In this document: in pieces, positions 1-6,508 of the stretch | How the letters are laid out: each line of letters starts with the position of its first letter | Position numbering within the stretch: the first letter of the stretch is position 1 | Source: Micromonosporaceae bacterium | Lineage (GTDB): Bacteria; Actinomycetota; Actinomycetes; Mycobacteriales; Micromonosporaceae | Direction of reading: 5' to 3' | Assembly: GCA_019689695.1 (NCBI GenBank) | Contig: JADGHA010000077.1 | Span: 1 to 12,403, forward strand | DNA: 12,403 bases | Program-made: the position numbers and the translations under genes | The notes under the pieces: model-generated | What the model saw: the letters and a program-made list of their open reading frames with translations, nothing else | Databases searched by the model: none | Told to the model about the DNA's origin: nothing

Positions 1-2
1 GC

Positions 3-1652
3 CATGCCCCGGTCGAGCGGACCGCGGACCTGCGGGATGAGGTGGAAGGCGGCAGCGCGGCCAGCAACAGCGCCGTGATGGCGATCGGCAGCCTGGTCAG
101 CCGGCTCACCGGCTTCCTGCGCACCGCGGTGCTCGCCGCCGCGCTCGGGGGCAGCTTCGTCGGTGACGCGTACACCACCGCCCAGTTCTTCCCCGGCATG
201 ATCTACGAGTTCCTGCTCGGCGGGATCCTGGGCGACTTCATCGTCCCGGTGCTGGTGCGGGCCCGCAAATCGGATCCCGACCGGGGCCAGGCGTACGCCC
301 AACGCCTGCTCACTCTCGCCGTGCTCGCCCTGGGCGTGGCCACGGTCCTCGCCGTTCTGGCCGCGCCGCTGCTCGCCGCGGCCTACTCCGGTGACGCGCC
401 GGACGCCAAGCGGCACATGATCACCGTACTGTCGTACCTGATCCTGCCCACCATCTTCTTCTACGGGCTCTCGGCGGTCTCCGGCGCGATCCTCTACAGC
501 CGCGGCCACTTCGCCGCTCCGATGTGGACACCGATCCTCAACAACCTGGTCGTGATCGGCACCGGCGGGCTGTACCTGCTGCTGTTCGGGGCGAAGCCGG
601 TCCGGCCGGAGAACGTGTCCGGGGCCCAGCTGCTGGTGATCGGCGGCGGCACCCTGCTCGGCATCGTGGTCCAGTCGGTCGGCCTGTGGCCGGCCCTGCG
701 CCGGGTCGGCTTCCGGTGGGGGTGGCGGTTCGACTTCCGCGCGCTCGGCCTGCGCGAGCTGGGCCGGCTCGGCGTATGGATGTTCTGCTACGTCGCGGTC
801 AGCCAGATCGGCGTACTGGTGCTGCTGAACCTGTTGAACCGGGCGAACGACAGCGGCAACGTCGCGGGCCCGATGATCTACAACAACGTGTACCTGCTGC
901 TGATGATGGCGCACGGCATCGTGGCCGTCTCCATCATCACCGCGCTGCTGCCGCGGATGAGCGCGGCCGCCCACGAGCGCCGGTTCCACGACGTCGCCGC
1001 CGACCTCTCCCGCGGCACCCGCACCTCGGCCGCGGTGCTCGCCCCGATCGCCGTCTGCTACGTGGTGCTCGCCCAACCCGTCATGATCACGTTGTTCGAA
1101 CGCGGCGCATTCACCCGGGCACAGGCGATCGACGGATCCGGCGTCCTGGTCGTCGCCGGCTTCGCATTGATCCCGTTCGCGATCAGCCAGCTGCTGACGT
1201 TCGCGTTCTACTCGCTCGCGGACACCAGGACGCCGGCGGTGACCAACCTCCCGGTCGTCGGCGTGCGCATCCTGATCCAGGTCTCGGTCTTCATGGCGTT
1301 CGCCGCGTCCTTCACCGCCACCGGGCTGATGCTCGGCAATGCCATCTCGTACGTGCTCGCCGTGGTGCTCGCGGTCGTGCTGCTGCGTCCCCGGGTGGGC
1401 CGGCTCGGCGGGCGTGGGATCGCGGTCACCCTGGCCAAGGTGGCCACCGCCGCGGTCGGCGCGGGCATCGTGGGCTGGCTGGTGCTGAAGATGCTGCCCG
1501 GCGGCGACGTGACCCGGTTGACCGCCGCGATCCAGCTCGTGGCGGGTGGCGCGGCCGTCCTCACCACGTACCTGCTGCTGTCGGTACTGCTCAGGATCCG
1601 TGAGATCAACGAGGTGCTCGACCTCGTCCTGCGCCGCCTCGGCCGGCGGTGA
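3..1652 (+). CDS. murJ: Lipid II flippase MurJ (MviN), 5' partial
   Basis: MurJ is the integral membrane flippase of the MOP superfamily that moves lipid II to the outer face of the plasma membrane for peptidoglycan synthesis. The reading frame is open to the left edge of the window. A GTG at 42 has no properly spaced ribosome binding site, so the true start is probably upstream; actinobacterial MurJ proteins often carry an N-terminal cytoplasmic extension. Counting from that GTG, R21, R27 and D42 (in SRLTGFLR and GDAYTTAQ) sit exactly three residues after the E. coli essential residues R18, R24 and D39. Many hydrophobic segments follow, consistent with about 14 membrane helices. The protein ends shortly after the last helix with a basic tail (LRRLGRR). 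It lacks the pseudokinase and extracellular domains fused to mycobacterial MviN; these are encoded by the next gene, 172 bases downstream. Family call is very secure; only the start is uncertain. Confidence 0.94.
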   Translation, partial: HAPVERTADLRDEVEGGSAASNSAVMAIGSLVSRLTGFLRTAVLAAALGGSFVGDAYTTAQFFPGMIYEFLLGGILGDFIVPVLVRARKSDPDRGQAYAQRLLTLAVLALGVATVLAVLAAPLLAAAYSGDAPDAKRHMITVLSYLILPTIFFYGLSAVSGAILYSRGHFAAPMWTPILNNLVVIGTGGLYLLLFGAKPVRPENVSGAQLLVIGGGTLLGIVVQSVGLWPALRRVGFRWGWRFDFRALGLRELGRLGVWMFCYVAVSQIGVLVLLNLLNRANDSGNVAGPMIYNNVYLLLMMAHGIVAVSIITALLPRMSAAAHERRFHDVAADLSRGTRTSAAVLAPIAVCYVVLAQPVMITLFERGAFTRAQAIDGSGVLVVAGFALIPFAISQLLTFAFYSLADTRTPAVTNLPVVGVRILIQVSVFMAFAASFTATGLMLGNAISYVLAVVLAVVLLRPRVGRLGGRGIAVTLAKVATAAVGAGIVGWLVLKMLPGGDVTRLTAAIQLVAGGAAVLTTYLLLSVLLRIREINEVLDLVLRRLGRR

Positions 1653-1730
1653 GACCCGTGGTGGCCCGGCGACAGCCTGTGCCGGACACCGGCGACGAGC
1701 TGCGCTCGATTGCGCGGGTCAGGCGGGAAG

Positions 1731-1758
1731 GTGACATGTCCGCGGACCCGAGTAAGGT
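1731..1758 (+). promoter_or_regulatory. Candidate promoter of the pseudokinase gene
   Basis: GTGACA (1731-1736, five of six bases matching TTGACA) and TAAGGT (1753-1758, TAnnnT type) are 16 bases apart, inside the 172-base gap after murJ. A start near 1765 would leave a leader of about 60 bases. The spacer holds two overlapping palindromes, GACATGTC (1733-1740) and GTCCGCGGAC (1738-1747), which could bind a regulator. A second -10-like hexamer, TAGGCT (1785-1790), has no good -35. Inference from motif only; no alignment was possible. Confidence 0.4.
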
Positions 1759-1824
1759 CGCTCTCGTCACACGCGCCGAACGCCTAGGCTTGAACCACGC
1801 CAGGCACATACCGAGGGAGGACGG

Positions 1825-3348
1825 GTGACCCAGGTGGGCGAAGGTCAGGACGCGGTCGGGCCCGCCCGGCCGATGACCGCCTTCGGCGCGCCGAGCGTGG
1901 GGGAGGTCCTCGCCGAGCGGTACGAGCTCGAGGAGCACATCAACGACGACAGCGTCGGCCGGCAGGTCTGGCGCGGCGTGGACATCATCCTCCGGCGGCC
2001 GGTCGCGGTGGTGCTGCGCTACCCCGGCGGCGACTCGGCGATGGAGATGCTGCAGGCCGCGGTCACCGCGAGCCGGGTCGTGCACCCCAACCTGGTCGGC
2101 GTCTACGACGCGATCGACGAGGGCGAACGCGCGTACGTGGTGCGCGAGTGGGTGGAGGGCGCGGCGCTGCGCGAGATCGTGGCGTCCGGGCCGCTGGACG
2201 CCGAGCGTGCCACCACCATCGCGCACGCGGTGGCCGCCGCGGTGGCCGCAGTGCACGCGACCGGCATGGCGCACGGCAACGTCCACCCGGGCACGGTGCT
2301 CATCGACCACGACGGCCGGGTGGTGCTGGCGGACGCCCGGGCCGACGGCACCGCCAGCGCGATCGGCGACGTCCGCGCGGTGGGTGGGGTGCTCTACTTC
2401 GCACTGACCGGACACTGGCCGCAGGCGGAGGCCGGCCGGACCGCGCTGCCCGACGCGGTGCGCGACTCCAGCGGCGCGCTCGCCTCGCCGCGGCAGAGCC
2501 GCGCCGGCGTGCCCGATTACCTCGACAAGCTCACCATGGACCTGCTCGACCCGCAGGTCGAGCCGCCCACCGCGGAGCTGCTCGCCGCCGAGCTGGGCCG
2601 GCTGGACAGCGCCGCCGACGAGCGGTTCCTCGACGACAGCGGCCCGCTACGGTTCAGCGGCGAGACCCGACCCGAGCCACCCCGGCCCACCGGGCGCAAG
2701 ATTGTCATGGGTATCGCCGCGATCGCCGCGGTCTCCCTCGTGGTGCTGCTGGTCCTGGTCCCGCTGCTGACCGGTGGCTCGGACGAGACCCCGCAGGCGA
2801 CCGGCGCCCAGGCCACCGGTTCACCGACCGCGGCGCCGTCAACCGGCGGCGGCGCTGACAACCCGGCGCAGAAGCTCGCCGTCAGCGGAGACCAGGTCCG
2901 CATTGTGGATCCGAAGGGCGACCGCACCGAGCTGAAAGACGCTGCACTGGTCGTCGACGGCGATACCAATACGGGTTGGAAGACCCAGCACTACCGGGGC
3001 AATCCCAAGTTCGGCGGTATCAAGCCGGGCATGGGGGTGCTGATCGACCTCGGCTCAGAGCGGCATGTCGTGGCGGTCAAGGTCGAATTGTCGGCGGCCG
3101 GTGCGTCCGCCGAGCTCCGTACCGGCACCACCGACCCGGGCAGCACCCGCGCCGGCGACCAGCAGATCCTGAGCAGGTACACCACGGTCGGCGAGCCGAT
3201 CACGGACGGCGGTACCACGATGGCGTTCGGCGGCTTCGACCCGGACAAGACGTACCGGTACCTGCTGCTGTGGATCACCTCGATGCCGAAGGACGAGACG
3301 GGCGAGTACCAAATCGGCGTACAAGAGATCGAGGTCAACGGTTCCTAG
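1825..3348 (+). CDS. Membrane-anchored pseudokinase with extracellular discoidin-like domain (MviN C-terminal half equivalent)
   Basis: A 507-residue protein. GTG start is chosen from GGGAGGA at 1815-1821. Residues about 30-265 resemble a Ser/Thr kinase fold but key motifs are degraded: no glycine-rich loop (INDDSVGRQVW, 39-49), the VAVK lysine is gone (VAVVLRYPG), and the HRD catalytic loop reads HGNVHPGTVLI (150-160), so the catalytic Asp is Asn. An Asp remains at the DFG position (DAR, 170-172). One membrane helix follows (about 292-316), then a Pro/Thr/Ser/Gly linker (317-349) and a domain resembling discoidin or F5/8-type carbohydrate-binding modules (about 350-507: VVDGDTNTGWKT, GVLIDLGS). 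Orientation is therefore kinase-like inside and beta domain outside. Domain order matches the C-terminal part of M. tuberculosis MviN, whose pseudokinase is phosphorylated by PknB and recruits FhaA. A regulatory partner of MurJ is the likely role. Active kinase function is unlikely. Confidence 0.9.
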   Translation: MTQVGEGQDAVGPARPMTAFGAPSVGEVLAERYELEEHINDDSVGRQVWRGVDIILRRPVAVVLRYPGGDSAMEMLQAAVTASRVVHPNLVGVYDAIDEGERAYVVREWVEGAALREIVASGPLDAERATTIAHAVAAAVAAVHATGMAHGNVHPGTVLIDHDGRVVLADARADGTASAIGDVRAVGGVLYFALTGHWPQAEAGRTALPDAVRDSSGALASPRQSRAGVPDYLDKLTMDLLDPQVEPPTAELLAAELGRLDSAADERFLDDSGPLRFSGETRPEPPRPTGRKIVMGIAAIAAVSLVVLLVLVPLLTGGSDETPQATGAQATGSPTAAPSTGGGADNPAQKLAVSGDQVRIVDPKGDRTELKDAALVVDGDTNTGWKTQHYRGNPKFGGIKPGMGVLIDLGSERHVVAVKVELSAAGASAELRTGTTDPGSTRAGDQQILSRYTTVGEPITDGGTTMAFGGFDPDKTYRYLLLWITSMPKDETGEYQIGVQEIEVNGS

Positions 3349-3371
3349 CGGCGGAGCGTTATCGTGCAGCG

Positions 3372-4031
3372 GTGAGCGACCGGCCAGCCAGCGACGAGGA
3401 GCTGCTGCGCGCCCATGTCGCCGGAGAGCCGGAGGCGTTCGCCGAGCTGTTGCGCCGGCACCGCGACCGGCTCTGGTCGGTCGCGCTGCGCACGCTCGGC
3501 GACCGGGAGGAGGCGGCCGACGCGCTGCAGGACGCGCTGCTGTCCGCGCACCGCGCCGCCGGCCGGTTCCGCGGTGACTCGGCGGTCACCACCTGGCTGC
3601 ACCGCATCGTCGTGAACGCCTGCCTGGACCGGGTGCGCCGCCGGCAGTCGCATCCGACCGTGCCCCTGCCGGATGGCACCCGCCACTTCGATCAGGATTC
3701 CGCCGGCGGTGCCGGGCCGGAGCCGGCGGCCCCGCCGGTCGACCACGACACCGCGCTGGTGGTCCGCCAGGCGCTCGCGCAGCTACCGGCCGAGCAGCGG
3801 GCCGCGCTGGTCCTGGTCGACCTGCAGGGCTACTCGGTGGCCGAGGTGGCGGAGATTCTCGGCGTCGCCGAGGGCACGGTGAAGAGCCGCTGCGCGCGGG
3901 GGCGGGCCAGGCTGGCCGTGCTCCTCGGCCACCTACGGCCAGACCCGGGTGACGCGGCGTACGGGAACCCGTCAACCGGCGGGAACGTCACATCTCAGTC
4001 CGCACGGGCAACACAGGAGGGCGGGCGGTGA
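3372..4031 (+). CDS. sigM: ECF RNA polymerase sigma factor, SigM-like
   Basis: A 219-residue extracytoplasmic-function sigma factor that directs RNA polymerase to stress promoters. Region 2 spans about residues 9-92 (LLRAHVAGEPEAFAELLRRH; DALQDALLSAHR; WLHRIVVNACLDRVRRR). An acidic, Pro/Gly-rich linker follows (93-125), then region 4 at about 127-186, with the -35-binding helix-turn-helix GYSVAEVAEILGVAEGTVKSR (153-173). The tail after 187 is low in structure. GTG at 3372 is chosen because MSDRPASDEELLRAHV fits the family N-terminus; the nearest ribosome binding site (GGAG, 3353-3356) is weak and distant, so translation may depend on the preceding gene 23 bases upstream. Its stop overlaps the start of the anti-sigma gene. 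The same neighbours surround sigM (Rv3911) in M. tuberculosis, which supports the symbol; target promoters cannot be deduced here. Confidence 0.9.
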   Translation: MSDRPASDEELLRAHVAGEPEAFAELLRRHRDRLWSVALRTLGDREEAADALQDALLSAHRAAGRFRGDSAVTTWLHRIVVNACLDRVRRRQSHPTVPLPDGTRHFDQDSAGGAGPEPAAPPVDHDTALVVRQALAQLPAEQRAALVLVDLQGYSVAEVAEILGVAEGTVKSRCARGRARLAVLLGHLRPDPGDAAYGNPSTGGNVTSQSARATQEGGR

Positions 4032-4915
4032 CGCACGGGCGCGGGGTAGACCTCGACCTGCTGGCCGACTACATCGGCGGGGCACTGGACGGCACGCCGG
4101 AGGCGGCCGCCGTCGAGCGCCTCATCGCCGACGACCCCGCCTGGAGCCGGGCGTACGCCCAGACGAGCGCCGCCATGGAAGCGGTACGAGTGGATCTGGG
4201 CACCCTCGGCGCCGACCGGGACCAGATGCCGGCCGAGGTGCTCGGCAGGTTGGAAGCGGCGCTCACCGCGGTACGCCGGCAGGAGAGCGGGACGGTCGTG
4301 CCGCTGGCTCCGCGGCGGCGCTGGGTTCGGCGGCTCGCGCCGGTCGCGGCCGCGGCCGGCGTGCTGGTCCTCGTCGGTCTCGGCGCGACCGCGCTCTGGC
4401 CGGAGTCGGGCCGGCAGGACGTCGCCACCAATGCCGGCGGCGGGGCGGCCGACCGTGCGGCGGTGCCGGACGCGGCCAAGCTGTCCGGCGGCGGGCGTGC
4501 CCCGCTGATCGCCCCGGGCGAGGGCACGTCGCAAGGATTGCGCAAGGACGCCGAGTCGGACGTTGCGCCTCCGATCGTGGCCACCGGTACCAACTACCGC
4601 CGGGAGACGGTGCGCCGGCTGACCAGCGAAGTGCGCACCAAGGCACTCGCCGCGCCGCAGGCTTCGACCCAGATGTCAGGCGTTCCCGAACCGCTACGCC
4701 GGCTCACCGACCCGGCCGCACTCTCCGCGTGCCTCGCCGCGATCAAGGCGGCGGACGCGCAACCGGCCACCCAGGTGCGCCTGGTGGATCTCGCCCGGTT
4801 CGAGGGATCGCCCGCGGTCGTCGTGCTGCTGCCCGACGTGGTTTGGGTCTCCGGCGCGAACTGTGGGCTGACCGGCCCCGACACCCGGTACAGCACGCGC
4901 ACCGAGGGCAGCTAG
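4028..4915 (+). CDS. Membrane anti-sigma factor partner of SigM-like sigma
   Basis: A 295-residue single-pass membrane protein. GTG start overlaps the sigma factor stop (GTGA, 4028-4031) and is served by AGGAGG at 4015-4020, so the pair is translationally coupled. The N-terminal region (about 7-85) looks like the helical sigma-binding fold of anti-sigma proteins (LLADYIGGALDGTPEA, ADDPAWSRAYAQ) but lacks the H-x3-C-x2-C zinc motif. Basic residues RRRWVRR (96-102) precede the membrane helix at about 103-124, placing the N-terminus in the cytoplasm. The remaining 170 residues are outside, Ala/Gly-rich at first, then a compact domain (about 215-285) containing the only two cysteines, C235 and C279, which could form a disulfide. 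Function is inferred from position, topology and equivalence to Rv3912; sequence conservation in this family is low. How it releases the sigma factor (proteolysis or a direct signal) is not visible. Confidence 0.8.
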   Translation: MTHGRGVDLDLLADYIGGALDGTPEAAAVERLIADDPAWSRAYAQTSAAMEAVRVDLGTLGADRDQMPAEVLGRLEAALTAVRRQESGTVVPLAPRRRWVRRLAPVAAAAGVLVLVGLGATALWPESGRQDVATNAGGGAADRAAVPDAAKLSGGGRAPLIAPGEGTSQGLRKDAESDVAPPIVATGTNYRRETVRRLTSEVRTKALAAPQASTQMSGVPEPLRRLTDPAALSACLAAIKAADAQPATQVRLVDLARFEGSPAVVVLLPDVVWVSGANCGLTGPDTRYSTRTEGS

Positions 4916-4983
4916 CCAGGCGTACGCTGCGGGTTGTGCCCGGGCGGGAGTCTTGCGTGAGATCCCGCACGCCACCTCCCGCG

Positions 4984-5010
4984 GGGAATTTCCCGTTCGT
5001 ACGATGAGTT
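4984..5010 (+). promoter_or_regulatory. SigR/SigH-type thiol-stress promoter of trxBA
   Basis: GGGAAT (4984-4989), 18 bases, then GTT (5008-5010): an exact match to the consensus used by Streptomyces SigR and close to that of mycobacterial SigH, which drive trxBA under disulfide stress. A transcript starting near 5017 leaves a leader of about 29 bases with GGGAG at 5035-5039 before the trxB start. The -35 element lies in an 11-base dyad, GGGAA-T-TTCCC (4984-4994). Placement directly upstream of trxB makes chance unlikely, but the sigma gene itself is not in this window. Confidence 0.68.
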
Positions 5011-5045
5011 TTGCTCTGCGCAGCGTCAATGTTTGGGAGTCGGAA

Positions 5046-5978
5046 GTGGACGAGGTCCGCAACCTGATCATCATCGGCTCGGGCCCGGCGGGATACACCG
5101 CCGCGGTGTACGCCGCGCGGGCCAACCTCAAGCCGCTGGTCATCGAGGGCGTGCAGTCCGGCGGGGCGCTGATGACCACCACCGAGGTGGAGAACTTCCC
5201 CGGCTTCCCGGACGGCGTGATGGGGCCGGAGCTGATGGACAGCATGCGCAAGCAGGCGGAGCGGTTCGGTGCCGAGTTCATCACCGACGACGCCACCCGG
5301 GTCGAGCTGACCGGGGAGATCAAGACGGTCTGGGTGGGTGAGACGCCCTACCAGGCACCCGCGGTGATCCTCGCCACCGGTTCGGCGTGGCGTCCCTTGG
5401 GCGTACCCGGAGAGCAGGAGCTGCTCGGCCACGGCGTCTCCTCGTGTGCGACCTGTGACGGCTTCTTCTTCCGCGGCCAGCGGATCGCGGTGGTGGGCGG
5501 CGGCGACTCGGCGATGGAGGAGGCGACCTTCCTCACCCGGTTCGCCGAATCGGTGACCATCATCCATCGGCGGGACCAGTTCCGGGCCAGCAAGATCATG
5601 GCGGACCGGGCGCTCGCCGACCCGAAGATCCGGGTGGAGTGGAACACCGTCGTCGACGAGGTGCTCGGCAAGGACGGCAAGGTCTGCGGCGTACGGGTGC
5701 GCGACGTCCACACCGGCGAGACGCGCACGCTCGACGTGACCGGGGTGTTCGTCGCCATCGGACACGACCCGCGCAGCGAGCTGTTCCGCGGCCAGGTGGA
5801 CCTGGACGAGAGCGGGTATGTGATGGTGGATGCCCCGAGCACCCGGACCAGCCTCACCGGAGTCTTCGCCGCGGGCGACCTGGTCGACCACACCTACCGT
5901 CAGGCGATCACCGCGGCCGGCACCGGGTGCGCGGCGGCGCTGGACGCCGAGCGTTACCTCGCATCGCTGGCGGCCTGA
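5046..5978 (+). CDS. trxB: Thioredoxin reductase (NADPH)
   Basis: A 310-residue cytoplasmic flavoenzyme that passes electrons from NADPH via FAD and a redox disulfide to thioredoxin. The FAD site GSGPAG is at 11-16, the redox-active CATC at C134-C137 (SSCATCDGFF), the NADPH site GGGDSA at 151-156 with HRR (174-176) favouring NADPH, and the second FAD motif TGVFAAGDLVD at 271-281. Length and domain order are those of a bacterial low-molecular-weight TrxB. Start: GTG at 5046 is preferred, with GGGAG at 5035-5039 and the family N-terminus MDEVRNLIIIG. In-frame starts further upstream (4953, 5004) lie in or before the candidate promoter core and add residues unlike the family. An extra cysteine (C214) in GKVCGVRV has no known role. 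It is probably cotranscribed with trxA, 101 bases downstream. Confidence 0.97.
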   Translation: MDEVRNLIIIGSGPAGYTAAVYAARANLKPLVIEGVQSGGALMTTTEVENFPGFPDGVMGPELMDSMRKQAERFGAEFITDDATRVELTGEIKTVWVGETPYQAPAVILATGSAWRPLGVPGEQELLGHGVSSCATCDGFFFRGQRIAVVGGGDSAMEEATFLTRFAESVTIIHRRDQFRASKIMADRALADPKIRVEWNTVVDEVLGKDGKVCGVRVRDVHTGETRTLDVTGVFVAIGHDPRSELFRGQVDLDESGYVMVDAPSTRTSLTGVFAAGDLVDHTYRQAITAAGTGCAAALDAERYLASLAA

Positions 5979-6079
5979 CCGCTGCCAGAGCATGAGCCGG
6001 CGGCCCGAGCGCTGGTCAGCGGGTGCTGGCGGCCGAGCGCGGCGAAGTTGCCAAAGGAAGCCATAGGAGAGGAAAAACC

Positions 6080-6403
6080 GTGGGACTGGCAAAAGTGGTC
6101 ACCGACGCGAACTTCGCCACAGACGTGCTGGAGTCCGACAAGCCGGTACTGGTGGACTTCTGGGCTGAGTGGTGCGCGCCGTGCCGCAAGGTCGAGCCGG
6201 TACTGGAGGAGATCGCCGGCGAGATGGCCGACAAGGTGACCATCGTGAAGCTCAACATCGACGAGAACCCGCAGACCGCGCAGGCGTACCGGGTGCTGTC
6301 GGTGCCGACCCTCACCGTGTTCAAGGACGGCCAGCCGGTGAAGTCCGTCGCCGGCGCCCGCCCGAAGGGCGACCTGATCCGGATGATCGAAGCGGCTCTA
6401 TAG
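6080..6403 (+). CDS. trxA: Thioredoxin
   Basis: A 107-residue cytoplasmic disulfide reductase, the partner of TrxB encoded just upstream. The active site is W31-C32-A33-P34-C35, with the usual numbering but Ala in place of the canonical Gly. The buried Asp (VDFWAEWC, D26) and the cis-proline (SVPTLTVF, P76) are present, as is the FKDGQPV turn and a GARPKGDL segment typical of the C-terminal part. GTG at 6080 is chosen because an AGGAGAGGA ribosome binding site lies at 6065-6073; an upstream in-frame extension to 6023 adds residues foreign to the family. It probably shares the thiol-stress promoter upstream of trxB. The 105 bases before cwlM contain a -10-like TAGTCT (6430-6435) but no good -35. 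Confidence 0.96.
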   Translation: MGLAKVVTDANFATDVLESDKPVLVDFWAEWCAPCRKVEPVLEEIAGEMADKVTIVKLNIDENPQTAQAYRVLSVPTLTVFKDGQPVKSVAGARPKGDLIRMIEAAL

Positions 6404-6508
6404 CTGAGCGTCGATAAGCAGGCGCGCGGTAGTCTGCGCTGGTGACCGCGCGGCGCGGCCGGGTCCGGCGCGCGGGAGCAGGCACCTTTCGGCCGCGAGG
6501 GAGGATCA

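Noticed and set aside
1658..1828. 56-codon ORF between murJ and the pseudokinase, ending in a GTGA overlap with the next start
   Set aside because: The overlap is attractive, but there is no ribosome binding site, third-position G/C is lower than in the real genes, no similarity is recognised, and it contains the candidate promoter.
4953..5045. N-terminally extended TrxB beginning at 4953 or 5004
   Set aside because: The extra residues are unlike the family, the candidate promoter occupies 4984-5010, and GTG 5046 has a well-spaced ribosome binding site.
4743..6092. 449-codon open frame on the minus strand
   Set aside because: Antisense to trxB with its FAD, CATC and NADPH motifs; composition is shadow-like.
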